DNA from: Herbihabitans rhizosphaerae
GTDB lineage: Bacteria; Actinomycetota; Actinomycetes; Mycobacteriales; Pseudonocardiaceae
DNA length: 64,000 nt
Direction of reading: 5' to 3'
Assembly (NCBI RefSeq): GCF_004216555.1
Contig: NZ_SGWQ01000008.1
Span: 62,001-126,000 of the forward strand
The notes beneath the pieces are model-generated. The model was not told the origin of the DNA, did no database searches, and was given only the letters and a program-made list of their open reading frames with translations. The position numbers and the translations under genes were made by a program. Of the stretch, positions 26,846-35,124 are shown piece after piece. The stretch's first letter is position 1. Every line of letters begins with the position of its first letter.

Positions 26846-27426
26846 CCCCGTCTACCGGCAGCGGACGCAAGGGTGGCTTACAGCACCACCGTGAGGTCCT
26901 GGCGGCGGCCAAGAACGCCAGCCCGGAGCAACGGCGGGAGTTGCTGAAAGACGCCCGGCGACAGGCGCGAGACCGGCGGCTCGCCCGGCCCGTTCCCCGG
27001 TCGTTGGCGTCGCGCGGGAGTCGTCGGGCGCTCGCGCTCTTCACCGCCGTTCCGTTCGTGTGCGGCGTGGTCGGCGCCTATCTGCCCGCTGGGTCTCTCG
27101 AGGTTTCCGTCCTGTACGCGATCGGCGGGGTGGAAATGCTGATGGGTTTGTTCCTGCTGCGGCGAGTCACCAGGGAATTGGCCGAGACCGCCGAGGCCGA
27201 ACTCGATGAGCGGGAACTGGCGGACCGGAACCAGGCACTCAAGATCGCCTACGGCGCGCTGGTGATCGTTCTTGGAATCGTCGCGCTACTCGCCGCGGTC
27301 GACGGGCAGCTGCTGCACGCCGTCGACTGGAAGGCGCCGCTGTTCGGAGCGTTCGGCACGGCTGTTCTGCTGCCCTCGGCGGCTCTGGCCTGGAACTGGC
27401 GCGATCTGGATGACGACCTCCGCTGA
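26842..27426 (+). CDS. Four-helix membrane protein next to the XRE remnant
   Basis: A 194-residue membrane protein. A basic, helical N-terminal 60 residues (REVLAAAKNASPEQRRELLKDARRQARDRR) precede four membrane segments: ALALFTAVPFVCGVVGAYLP, VSVLYAIGGVEMLMGLFLL, LKIAYGALVIVLGIVALLAAV and APLFGAFGTAVLLPSAALAW. A charged loop rich in Glu (ELAETAEAELDERELADRNQ) lies between segments 2 and 3. No enzyme motif is seen. XRE regulators of the type left in front of it are often paired with membrane proteins of unknown function. Confidence 0.7.
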   Translation: MTPSTGSGRKGGLQHHREVLAAAKNASPEQRRELLKDARRQARDRRLARPVPRSLASRGSRRALALFTAVPFVCGVVGAYLPAGSLEVSVLYAIGGVEMLMGLFLLRRVTRELAETAEAELDERELADRNQALKIAYGALVIVLGIVALLAAVDGQLLHAVDWKAPLFGAFGTAVLLPSAALAWNWRDLDDDLR

Positions 27427-27431
27427 CAAGG

Positions 27432-27776
27432 TCACAGGCCGAGGACGCGGCGCAGGCCCTTGTCGACCTTCTGCATGAGGGAGTCGGGCACGCTGCCCAC
27501 GCGCTCACCGAGGTCGGTCTTGTCGAGGGTGACGACGCCCGTCACGTTGACCACGGAGTCCTTGGGGAGACCGGTCGCGACGGCGGGCACGAAGACGTTG
27601 CCCGGCATCGTCGCCAGCGCGGTGTTGGACGTGATCACCACCACGATCACGGTGGCCAGCCTGCTGGAGTTGTAGGGCGCGGCCTGCACGACCAGTACCG
27701 GCCGCTTCTTGGCGGGTTTGCTGCCTTGTGGTTTTCCGAGATCGACCCAGTGAACGCCGCCGCGTTCGATCACCAT
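27432..27776 (-). CDS. mazF: MazF/PemK-type mRNA interferase toxin
   Basis: A 114-residue MazF-family toxin. The start MVIERGGVHWVDLGKPQGSKPAKKRPVLVVQAAPYN includes the conserved R-G-(D/E)-x-x-x-V and K-x-R-P-x-x-V elements, and VVVITSNTAL carries the catalytic-type Thr-Ser. MazF enzymes cut single-stranded mRNA at short sequences. It overlaps the antitoxin gene by seven bases. Its target site cannot be told from sequence. Confidence 0.9.
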   Translation of the reverse strand: MVIERGGVHWVDLGKPQGSKPAKKRPVLVVQAAPYNSSRLATVIVVVITSNTALATMPGNVFVPAVATGLPKDSVVNVTGVVTLDKTDLGERVGSVPDSLMQKVDKGLRRVLGL

Positions 27777-28024
27777 TCGTCGTTCGCGGCGAGTACGGCA
27801 TGGCCGGCGCGCACCGCGTCCTCATTCGAGTCGGCGCCTTCCGGGTGGTCGGCGATCAGCGCGACTGCCTCGTCGATCTGCTCGGTGAGCTGGTGTTCGT
27901 CCAACCTGGTCAGGTAGTCCTCGGCGGCGCGCGCGAAGAACTCCGATCTGGAGATGCCGAGCTGGGCCGCACGTTCCTCGGCGCGCGAGAACGTGTCGTC
28001 CGGGACGGAGATCGCCGTTTTCAT
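27770..28024 (-). CDS. Ribbon-helix-helix antitoxin (MazE-like)
   Basis: An 84-residue antitoxin. KTAISVPDDTFSRAEERAAQLGISRSEFFARAAEDYL is a ribbon-helix-helix DNA-binding domain like those of MazE antitoxins in mycobacteria. The C-terminal half (IDEAVALIADHPEGADSNEDAVRAGHAVLAANDEW) is acidic and probably flexible, as expected for the toxin-neutralising part. It precedes and overlaps mazF. Two 8-bp repeats lie just upstream of its start. Confidence 0.88.
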   Translation of the reverse strand: MKTAISVPDDTFSRAEERAAQLGISRSEFFARAAEDYLTRLDEHQLTEQIDEAVALIADHPEGADSNEDAVRAGHAVLAANDEW

Positions 28025-28030
28025 GTAACG

Positions 28031-28049
28031 AGTATAACCCGGTATAACC
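28031..28049 (-). promoter_or_regulatory. mazEF promoter with direct-repeat operator
   Basis: On the minus strand TATACT (28036-28031) is a near-perfect -10 box. A start about seven bases further would coincide with the ATG at 28024, so the mRNA is probably leaderless. The octamer GGTTATAC occurs twice in direct orientation (28049-28042 and 28039-28032) over the -10, a typical RHH antitoxin binding arrangement. Confidence 0.65.
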
Positions 28050-28057
28050 GGCGCCGG

Positions 28058-29056
28058 CTACGGTTGCGGATCGGCCGGTGTCGGCTGCGCGCTGGCGGCC
28101 CGTTGGACCAGGGTCGCGCCGGCCAGCAGTACCAGCGCGCCGACGATCTGCGCCACGGTCAGCGACTGCCCGAGCAGCGCCCACGCCAGCGTGATCGCCA
28201 CGATCGGCTCCAGCAGCGCGAGCACGCTGGCGACGTTGGACGGCAGGTGCCGCAGCGCGTTCGTGCCGAGCAGGTACGCGATGGCCGTGCTGAGCACCGC
28301 GACCGCCACCAGCAACGTCCACACCGGCGGATGCCACGGGCCGAGGTCCGCCTCCAGCGTGAGGATCTCCGCCGGCATGGTCCACGGCGGCGCGATCACG
28401 CACACCGCGACGGCGCCGACCACGAGCCCCCAGGTGACCAGCCCGAGCGGATCGTGCGCCCGCGCGCCGTGCTCGCCGAGCAGGAAGTACGCCGCCGAGC
28501 ACAGCGCCGCGCCGATGCCGAACAGCAGGCCGAGCGCGTCCAGCGTGAAGCCCTGCCAGAACTGGGCCACCATCGCCAGCCCGGCCAGCGCGAGCACCGT
28601 GCCCATCCACATCATCGCCGGCAGCACGGTCCGCCGGACGAATCGCACCCACAGCGCGACGAGCACCGGCGAGGTGAACTCCAGCAGCATCGCCACACCG
28701 ACCGGAATCCGTGCCACGGCGGCGAAGTAGCACAGTTGAACGCCGGCGACGCCGAGCAGCCCGTACCCGAGGAGCAGCGGCATCTGGGCCTTGCGCACAC
28801 GCAGCAACGCCGGTCGCACCACGGCGAGCACCACGAGCATGAGCACCGCCGCGATGCCGATGCGCGCGGCGGCGACGTGCTCGGGGCTCAGACCCGCGGT
28901 CATCGCCGGCTTGGCCAGTGGACCGGACGAGCCGAACGCCACCGAGGCGAGCACGATCAGCAGCGTGCCGCGCGCCCGGTTGCTAACCGGTGTACGCGCA
29001 TCAGGCGTAACCGGCGCGGGCGTGCCGTGCGAACCGATGGCCTCGACGTTCTGCAT
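28058..29056 (-). CDS. EamA-family (DMT) exporter
   Basis: A 332-residue drug/metabolite exporter with ten membrane segments in two repeats. The first repeat begins GTLLIVLASVAFGSSGPLAKP; the second includes TAIAYLLGTNALRHLPSNVASVLALLEPIVAITLAWALLGQ, the conserved RhaT-like helix pair. The ATG at 29056 has AGGAGGCGAG upstream, so the longer frame to 29071 is not needed. The divergent Lrp-type regulator next to it suggests it exports an amino acid such as a branched-chain or aromatic one; this is inference from the arrangement. Confidence 0.88.
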   Translation of the reverse strand: MQNVEAIGSHGTPAPVTPDARTPVSNRARGTLLIVLASVAFGSSGPLAKPAMTAGLSPEHVAAARIGIAAVLMLVVLAVVRPALLRVRKAQMPLLLGYGLLGVAGVQLCYFAAVARIPVGVAMLLEFTSPVLVALWVRFVRRTVLPAMMWMGTVLALAGLAMVAQFWQGFTLDALGLLFGIGAALCSAAYFLLGEHGARAHDPLGLVTWGLVVGAVAVCVIAPPWTMPAEILTLEADLGPWHPPVWTLLVAVAVLSTAIAYLLGTNALRHLPSNVASVLALLEPIVAITLAWALLGQSLTVAQIVGALVLLAGATLVQRAASAQPTPADPQP

Positions 29057-29135
29057 CTCGCCTCCTGACAAGGTATTTTCAGTCCTGAGGCTATCCGGAT
29101 CGAGTCGGGTCCCGATTGAATTCTGTCCCGCGCTG

Positions 29136-29152
29136 ACGCAAAATAGTTGCGT
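29136..29152 (+). promoter_or_regulatory. Probable Lrp/AsnC-type operator
   Basis: The inverted repeat ACGCAA-AATAG-TTGCGT (arms of six, centre of five) covers the bases before and into the GTG at 29151 of the Lrp-type gene. AT-rich 5-bp centres flanked by 6-bp arms are usual for this family. The site lies in the spacer shared with the divergent exporter. Confidence 0.6.
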
Positions 29153-29639
29153 GCCGAAGCGAACGCTGAACCTGGACGAGATCGACCGAGACCTGCTCGA
29201 GGAACTGCAGACCGACGCTGGTCGAACCCTGCGCGAGCTGGGCGACGTGGTCGGCCTGTCGCCGAGCGCGGTGCAGCGCCGGATCGAGGGCTACCGGTCC
29301 AGCGGCGTGCTGGCGCGTCAGGTGGCCGTGCTCGACACGTCGCTGATCCCGAACATGGTGATGGCGGTCGTGCTGGTCACGCTCGAACGCGAGTCGCCGC
29401 GACACCACGCCGCGTTCCGCAAGCGCCTGCTCGCGGCACCCGAGGTGCAGCAGGCCTACGACGTCACCGGCGAGTGGGATTACGTCGTGATCATCACCGC
29501 GTCCGGGCTGCCGCACTACCGGGAGGTGGGGGAGCGGCTGTTCGCCGAGGCGCCGAACGTGCGCAAGTACACCTCGATGTTCGTGCTCAGCCCCGAGCGC
29601 ACGGGCAGCTTCGTGCCCGTGCGTGAGCACCCGTCATAG
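29151..29639 (+). CDS. Lrp/AsnC-family regulator
   Basis: A 162-residue feast/famine regulator. The N-terminal helix-turn-helix is LDEIDRDLLEELQTDAGRTLRELGDVVGLSPSAVQRRIEGYRSSGVL. The C-terminal RAM (ligand and oligomer) domain has VLVTLERESPRHHAAFRKRLLAAPEVQQAYDVTGEWDYVVIITA, with the family's V-x-G-x-x-D-Y turn. It presumably senses an amino acid and controls the divergent EamA exporter. It starts with GTG; a probable operator overlaps the start. Confidence 0.92.
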   Translation: MPKRTLNLDEIDRDLLEELQTDAGRTLRELGDVVGLSPSAVQRRIEGYRSSGVLARQVAVLDTSLIPNMVMAVVLVTLERESPRHHAAFRKRLLAAPEVQQAYDVTGEWDYVVIITASGLPHYREVGERLFAEAPNVRKYTSMFVLSPERTGSFVPVREHPS

Positions 29640-29657
29640 TGCGCTCGGCCAGGCCGT

Positions 29658-30509
29658 TTACGGCCGCCAGGGGCTCTTGCCGTCCGTGGGCCGGGTCGGG
29701 TCGTGGAAGCGCGGCACGTCCGGCTCGTCGGTGCGCAGCGGCACCAGGTTGGTCGTGATCGCCTGCATGATCCGCTTGTGCGCGCGCACCGCGTCGCCGG
29801 GACGCCCGTGCTCGAGGCCGCTGAGATCGACCTGTGGCCCGAAATGGACCTTGAACGTGGGCCGCCGCACGATCGCCTTCAGCCACGAGGTCAGGTACGG
29901 CTGGAAGTCCGACCAGCCGCGCACGGTGTCACAGCCCCAGTACACTGCCTCGTGCGCGCCCCACTGGCTGATCGTGATCACCGGGATGTTCCCGCCGAGC
30001 GCCATGCGGGCCACGCCGGTCTTGCCGCGCTCCGGCCACAGGCCCCGCTCGGTGCTGATCTGGCCCTCCGGGTACACCAGCAGCGGCACTTCCATCGTGC
30101 GCAGCGACTCGGTGGCCCGGCCGAACGCCTCGGCCACGTTGCTCTTGCCCCGATCGACCCGCAGCTGGCCGCTCTTGCGCAGGAAGTACCCGATGACCGG
30201 TGCGTCCAGCAGACCGGCCGTGAGCATGAACCTCGGGGTCACGCCGAGCTGGCGACAGGCGGCGATCAGCACGAACGGGTCGAACATGCCGATGTGGTTG
30301 GCCGCGATCAGCACCGGGCGGCCGCGCAGCTCGTCCGGGAACTCGCCGGTGATCTCGATCTTGCCGACCATGCGCACGAACGCGCGGTCCACGGCCGTCA
30401 TCCAACGCCAGTGGAAGGGAACGGCCACGTCCCTGTTCACCCGTACGCTCCCGTCCTTGCCCCAACCTCGGCGTGTCGGCTCGGGTTCGTCGCTGTGCAG
30501 CGCAACCAT
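29658..30509 (-). CDS. 1-Acylglycerol-3-phosphate O-acyltransferase (PlsC-like)
   Basis: A 283-residue acyltransferase of the PlsC superfamily, which adds the second acyl chain to lysophosphatidic acid or a related acceptor at the membrane. The catalytic NHxxxxD motif is N71-HIGMF-D77, and the substrate block is LLVYPEGQIS, with the E-G of the second motif. A third element, GGNIPVITISQWGAHE, matches actinobacterial members. The ATG at 30509 has no clear ribosome binding site. A GTG near 30440 (in VNRDVAVPFHW) is a possible shorter start. Confidence 0.85.
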   Translation of the reverse strand: MVALHSDEPEPTRRGWGKDGSVRVNRDVAVPFHWRWMTAVDRAFVRMVGKIEITGEFPDELRGRPVLIAANHIGMFDPFVLIAACRQLGVTPRFMLTAGLLDAPVIGYFLRKSGQLRVDRGKSNVAEAFGRATESLRTMEVPLLVYPEGQISTERGLWPERGKTGVARMALGGNIPVITISQWGAHEAVYWGCDTVRGWSDFQPYLTSWLKAIVRRPTFKVHFGPQVDLSGLEHGRPGDAVRAHKRIMQAITTNLVPLRTDEPDVPRFHDPTRPTDGKSPWRP

Positions 30510-30640
30510 GGGGGGAGCATGGCACGTCCCAGGTCAGAGACGGAGACCAGGGGGCGGGCCCCCGTCGTTCGCTGTGCGCTGACGAGCGTGACTCGAGTGA
30601 CTGGTGTGACGAGAGGACAGGGCCGACTACCGTGTTGGGC

Positions 30641-33091
30641 ATGGCAGGGCGGACGACAGCCTCGAAGCGTGGGACCTCGCGAGGGAGCCGAGGCGGTACC
30701 CGCACAACCAGAGCAAGCAACAGCAAGCCGTCCTCGACCCGGCGCAAGGCTCCCGCGCGTAAGCCGGCGGCCCGGCGTCCGGGCGCGTTCGCCCGGACCT
30801 GGAACCTGATCGCCCGTGGTGCCGGCGGCCTCGCCCGCACCATCGGCCGCACCAAGGACCTGGACCAGGCGCACCGACGCGACGGCCTCGCGTTCGGGCT
30901 GATCGCCGTCGCCGTGGTGCTCGGCGCCGCGGTGTGGTGGCGGGCGGCCGGTCCGGTCGGGCGTTACGTCGAGTTCGGCGTGCGCGAGGTGATCGGCGCG
31001 GCGGCCGTGGCGTTGCCGCTGGCCCTGTTCGTGATCGGCGTCGCGCTGATGCGGTCCGACGCGCAGCCGGACAAGCGGCCGAGGCTGGTGATCGGCTCGC
31101 TGCTGTTCACCCTGGCCCTGCTCGGCATGCTGCATGTGTTCACCGGCGAACCGGTCGACGACAAGGGCTGGCGCTACGCCGGCGGCGCGATCGGGTACGT
31201 CTCCGGCGGCCTGCTCGCCAAGGGGGTGACCGCCTGGGTCGCGATCCCGCTGCTGGTGCTCGCGCTCGGCTTCGGCATCCTCGTGTTCACCGGCACGCCG
31301 ATCCGCGAGATCCCGAACCGGCTGCGCGATCTCGGCATGGACCCGGACGACGCCGAGTACGACGACGACCTCGCCGGTGAGCTGGCCGAGCCGAAGGCCG
31401 AGCCCGAAGTGAAGCTGCGCCGTCCGTCGCGCCGCAGGCAGGCCGCGATGAGCGAGGAGCCGCCCGCCGAGCCGGAGCCCGTACCGGCGAAGCCGAAGAA
31501 ACCGTTGCAGGTCAAGGCAACCCCGCCGCCCGACGTGGAGGCCGCGCCGAAGTCCAAAAAGGACAGTGGCGGACAGCTGGCGCTCACCAGGGTGGTGGAC
31601 GGCGACTACAGGCTGCCCGATCCGACCCTGCTCGCCGACGGTGATCCGCCCAAGGCCCGCAGCCGCGCCAACGACACCATGATCGAGGCGATCACCGGCG
31701 TGCTGGACCAGTTCTCGATCGACGCTCAGGTCACCGGGTTCACCCGCGGTCCGACGGTCACCCGGTACGAGGTCGAGTTGGGCCCCGGCGTGAAGGTCGA
31801 GAAGATCACCGCGCTGACCAAGAACATCGCCTACGCGGTGGCCACCGACAACGTGCGCCTGCTCGCGCCGATCCCCGGCAAGTCGGCGGTCGGCATCGAG
31901 GTGCCCAACTCCGACCGCGAGATGGTGCGCCTCGGCGACGTGCTGCGTTCGCAGACGGCGGTCAAGGACACCCACCCGATGGTGATCGGCCTCGGCAAGG
32001 ACATCGAGGGCCACATGGTCACCGCGAACCTGGCGAAGATGCCGCACCTGCTGTGCGCGGGCTCCACCGGTTCCGGTAAGTCCAGCTTCGTCAACTCGAT
32101 GCTGGTGTCGCTGCTGGCGCGGGCCACGCCGGACGAGGTCCGGATGATCCTGATCGACCCGAAGATGGTCGAGTTGACGCCGTACGAGGGCATCCCGCAC
32201 CTGATCACGCCGATCATCACGCAGCCGAAGAAGGCGGCGGCGGCGCTGGCGTGGCTGGTGGAGGAGATGGAGCAGCGGTACCAGGACATGCAGGCCAACC
32301 GGGTGCGGCACATCGATGACTTCAACAAGAAGGTGAAGTCCGGCCAGATCACCACGCCGCCCGGCAGCGAGCGGGAATACCGGCCGTACCCGTACATCCT
32401 GGCGATCGTGGACGAGTTGGCCGACCTGATGATGACCGCGCCGCGCGACGTGGAGGACGCGATCGTGCGGATCACGCAGAAGGCCCGTGCCGCTGGTATT
32501 CACCTGGTGCTGGCAACCCAGCGGCCGTCGGTGGACGTGGTCACCGGTCTGATCAAGACGAACGTGCCGTCCCGTCTGGCGTTCGCGACGTCGTCGCTGA
32601 CCGACTCGCGGGTGATCCTGGACCAGCCGGGCGCGGAGAAGCTGATCGGCATGGGCGACGGGCTGTACCTGCCGATGGGTGCGTCCAAGCCGGTGCGTGT
32701 CCAGGGCGCGTTCGTGGGCGACGACGAGATCTCCGCGATCGTCAACTTCACCAAGGACCAGGCGCAGCCGGATTACACGGACGGCGTCACCGCGGCGAAG
32801 GCGGGGGAGAAGAAGGAGATCGACTCCGACATCGGAGACGACCTCGACGTGCTGCTGCAGGCGACCGAGCTGGTGGTCACCTCGCAGTTCGGGTCGACCT
32901 CGATGCTGCAGCGCAAGCTCCGGGTCGGGTTCGCCAAGGCGGGCCGGCTGATGGACCTGCTGGAATCACGTGGCGTGGTCGGCCCGTCCGAGGGCTCCAA
33001 GGCGCGCGAGGTCCTGGTCAAGCCGGACGAGCTGGACGGCCTGCTCTACTCGATCCGCGGCGGCGGCCCGCCGTCCGATGACGACGAGTGA
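30641..33091 (+). CDS. ftsK: DNA translocase FtsK
   Basis: An 816-residue septal DNA translocase that pumps chromosomal DNA toward dif during division. The N-terminus is a basic, Ser/Arg/Lys-rich segment of about 50 residues, followed by four membrane helices (about residues 85-220) and a Pro/Lys/Glu-rich linker. The motor has Walker A GSTGSGKSS at about residue 477, Walker B near YILAIVDELADLMM, and DPKMVELTPYEGIPHL. The gamma winged-helix domain at the end (TSMLQRKLRVGFAKAGRLMDLLESRGVVGPSEGSKAREVLV) recognises KOPS. A GTG at 30632 is a possible start. Synteny (Rv2748c) and the motifs agree. Confidence 0.96.
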   Translation: MAGRTTASKRGTSRGSRGGTRTTRASNSKPSSTRRKAPARKPAARRPGAFARTWNLIARGAGGLARTIGRTKDLDQAHRRDGLAFGLIAVAVVLGAAVWWRAAGPVGRYVEFGVREVIGAAAVALPLALFVIGVALMRSDAQPDKRPRLVIGSLLFTLALLGMLHVFTGEPVDDKGWRYAGGAIGYVSGGLLAKGVTAWVAIPLLVLALGFGILVFTGTPIREIPNRLRDLGMDPDDAEYDDDLAGELAEPKAEPEVKLRRPSRRRQAAMSEEPPAEPEPVPAKPKKPLQVKATPPPDVEAAPKSKKDSGGQLALTRVVDGDYRLPDPTLLADGDPPKARSRANDTMIEAITGVLDQFSIDAQVTGFTRGPTVTRYEVELGPGVKVEKITALTKNIAYAVATDNVRLLAPIPGKSAVGIEVPNSDREMVRLGDVLRSQTAVKDTHPMVIGLGKDIEGHMVTANLAKMPHLLCAGSTGSGKSSFVNSMLVSLLARATPDEVRMILIDPKMVELTPYEGIPHLITPIITQPKKAAAALAWLVEEMEQRYQDMQANRVRHIDDFNKKVKSGQITTPPGSEREYRPYPYILAIVDELADLMMTAPRDVEDAIVRITQKARAAGIHLVLATQRPSVDVVTGLIKTNVPSRLAFATSSLTDSRVILDQPGAEKLIGMGDGLYLPMGASKPVRVQGAFVGDDEISAIVNFTKDQAQPDYTDGVTAAKAGEKKEIDSDIGDDLDVLLQATELVVTSQFGSTSMLQRKLRVGFAKAGRLMDLLESRGVVGPSEGSKAREVLVKPDELDGLLYSIRGGGPPSDDDE

Positions 33092-33098
33092 GCATCAA

Positions 33099-33139
33099 AA
33101 ACCGCTTCTAACAGTGCTACAGCACGTTCCGTGCGGTTT
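33099..33139 (+). promoter_or_regulatory. Structured spacer before the RloA gene (terminator or leader)
   Basis: AAACCGC (33099-33105) pairs with GCGGTTT (33133-33139), enclosing a second hairpin, GTGCT-AC-AGCAC (33114-33125). An alternative, GCAC-GTTCC-GTGC (33122-33134), uses part of the same bases and cannot form together with the others. It may end ftsK transcripts or act as a switching leader for the next operon. GGAGGGAG before the ATG at 33184 is a strong ribosome binding site. Confidence 0.5.
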
Positions 33140-33183
33140 ACTGGCACAGAACGCGGTGAAACATCTCCAGGAGGGAGCTCGCG

Positions 33184-34506
33184 ATGCTCCGTAGCTTCCG
33201 GCTCGTCAACCACCGCTCGTTCGCTGACGAGCAGGAGTTGCTCCTCATGCCCGCGACGAAGAGCAGCCGGTCGGTCGTGCCAGTGACCGCCATCTATGGT
33301 GCAAACGCCTCGGGCAAGTCCAATCTATTGAGCGGCCTCATGTTCATGCACTCAGCCGTCTTGCAGTCGTTTGCCCGCTGGGAGATCGAAGGGAACATTC
33401 CACGGCAACCGTTTCGACTTCGAAGTGAATGTCGAGAATTGCCATCGTCGTTTGTGATTGAAATAGTGGTAGACGGAGTAGCCTATACCTACGGATTTAC
33501 TCTTGATGACGATTCCATTCATGAAGAGTGGCTTTATTCGTACCCTGAGAAGCGTAGACGCGTACTGTTTGAACGTGTAGGCAGTGACATTAAATTTGGG
33601 TCAACGGTAGCTGACCTGAAATCGAGGCTTGAGGTGCTCGAAGAGCTTACTCGTCCAAATGCTCTGTTTCTCAGCGCTGCGGCACGAACGAAGCTTGCGC
33701 CGATTATGCCGGTTTACGATTGGTTTCGGTCGAGCCTCCGCATTAGATGGCAGGTTGGTCGAACCTTTCGCCTAGCAGAGGCCGTTCAACGGTTCATCAA
33801 CCGCCGAGACGGCAACATCAACCGCCTCCTTGCGTTGCTTGCTGCGGCTGATGTTGGTATCACTGGTCTTCGCGTCGAAGAGGCAGATGATCCAACGCTT
33901 GTGGCTCGTCTTAGTCGAGTCGAGACACGGCTGGTAGAGGCGGAGGAGGATGACCCTCAAGGTAATCTGCTATCGACGGCCAAAATGGAAAACTTGCGCA
34001 CTGAACGCGAGTATCTCATTAGGCAGATAGAGGACCGCCGGGCTGAGCTGAAATTTATCCATGGCTCAGGTGGTGAACTGTTCGGACTTGCGGAAGAATC
34101 TGCAGGGACTAGATCGTGGCTTGAACTCCTTCCTATAGTCCTCGAGGCGCTTGAGTTGGGCAGCGTCGTCGTGGTGGATGAGATAGATACGAGTCTTCAC
34201 CCACTACTGACAGCACAGCTAGTAGGGCTGTTTCAAGATGCAGATACGAATCAGAATAACGCCCAGCTGATATTCACGACTCATGACACGACGTTGTTGG
34301 GGACAATGGTGGGCGACAGTGTCTTGGAGCGTGATCAGATCTGGTTCGTTGAGAAAGGCCGTCTAGGTGCCAGCAGTCTTTATGCATTGACTGATTTTAA
34401 GCCGCGCTCGGGCCAGAATACCGAACGTCGGTATCTCGGTGGCAGCTACGGGGCGGTGCCGGTGCTGGACTCGCAAGAGTTTGCCGACGCAGTGCTGAAA
34501 TCATGA
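33184..34506 (+). CDS. rloA: RloA-like AAA (ABC-type) ATPase of an RloAB/AbiL-like defence pair
   Basis: A 440-residue ATPase of the AAA_21/AAA_15 OLD-like class. Walker A is GANASGKS (residues 40-46 for the phosphate loop), the signature-like stretch is EESAGTRSWLEL (304-315), Walker B is VVVVDEIDTSLHP (327-339) and the H-loop is FTTHDTT (364-370). A coiled-coil-like insert (about 240-290) lies between the lobes. The next gene overlaps by four bases and encodes an RloB/TOPRIM-like protein. This two-gene design matches AbiL abortive-infection and, more distantly, PARIS (AriA/AriB): the ATPase senses phage and the partner acts. Base composition is markedly lower in GC than the neighbours (26 of 60 in 33421-33480), suggesting recent transfer. 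Confidence 0.85.
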   Translation: MLRSFRLVNHRSFADEQELLLMPATKSSRSVVPVTAIYGANASGKSNLLSGLMFMHSAVLQSFARWEIEGNIPRQPFRLRSECRELPSSFVIEIVVDGVAYTYGFTLDDDSIHEEWLYSYPEKRRRVLFERVGSDIKFGSTVADLKSRLEVLEELTRPNALFLSAAARTKLAPIMPVYDWFRSSLRIRWQVGRTFRLAEAVQRFINRRDGNINRLLALLAAADVGITGLRVEEADDPTLVARLSRVETRLVEAEEDDPQGNLLSTAKMENLRTEREYLIRQIEDRRAELKFIHGSGGELFGLAEESAGTRSWLELLPIVLEALELGSVVVVDEIDTSLHPLLTAQLVGLFQDADTNQNNAQLIFTTHDTTLLGTMVGDSVLERDQIWFVEKGRLGASSLYALTDFKPRSGQNTERRYLGGSYGAVPVLDSQEFADAVLKS

Positions 34507-35084
34507 CTCGTCGCGAAAATCGTCGCGGCCGCCGTGGTCCACAGCTTGAAGAACGACAACAGGTACTGATTGTCTGTGGCGGTGAAGTAACGGAGCCAAG
34601 CTACTTTCGTGGCCTAAAGAAAGCTGCGCGCAATCCGGCGCTGCGCATCGACGTGCGCGGAAGAGGCGAAGCTCCGATATCGCTGGTGCAATATACCGCT
34701 AGAGTTGCCGAAAATGAAACTTACGATCGGGCTTGGTGCGTTGTAGATGTAGATGACTTCGATCTTGAGAGCGTTGTTGCCCTCGCGCGCGATCGAGGTA
34801 TCGGTCTAGCGGTCTCTAATCCCTGTTTCGAATACTGGCTTCTGCTGCACTTTGTCGCCTGTGTTCGCCCCATGGCCTCTTTTGCGCATGTTGTACCTCA
34901 GCTACGTGCGCATGTGCCCAACTATGGCAAGAGTCGTGGCGAATTTCGGTTCGAAATGTACGAGCCGGGGATCCATGCCGCTATATCTCGAGCGAAAGCG
35001 CGAACGCCAGATCACCTAAATGCTTGGAGGTTGAACCCGGCAACTGGGGTTTGGCAGCTAGTCGAGGATCTATTGAATGGGTAG
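34503..35084 (+). CDS. rloB: RloB-like TOPRIM-type effector of the defence pair
   Basis: A 193-residue RloB-family protein. The basic N-terminus (RRENRRGRRGPQ) leads into VLIVCGGEVTEPSYFRGLKKAA, in which Glu28 and Glu31 resemble the acidic start of a TOPRIM fold. WCVVDVDDFD gives Asp82 and Asp84, and SNPCFEYWLLLHF gives Glu110, the usual RloB motif. These residues would bind Mg for nucleic acid cleavage. In the AbiL model the ATPase RloA controls this effector, which causes growth arrest or cell death on infection. Low GC and four-base overlap with rloA support joint acquisition. Activity against phage is not shown by sequence. Confidence 0.83.
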   Translation: MTRRENRRGRRGPQLEERQQVLIVCGGEVTEPSYFRGLKKAARNPALRIDVRGRGEAPISLVQYTARVAENETYDRAWCVVDVDDFDLESVVALARDRGIGLAVSNPCFEYWLLLHFVACVRPMASFAHVVPQLRAHVPNYGKSRGEFRFEMYEPGIHAAISRAKARTPDHLNAWRLNPATGVWQLVEDLLNG

Positions 35085-35124
35085 TCGAAATGTCTGTCTG
35101 TTGTTAGGTGCTGTGCTTTGGGGA

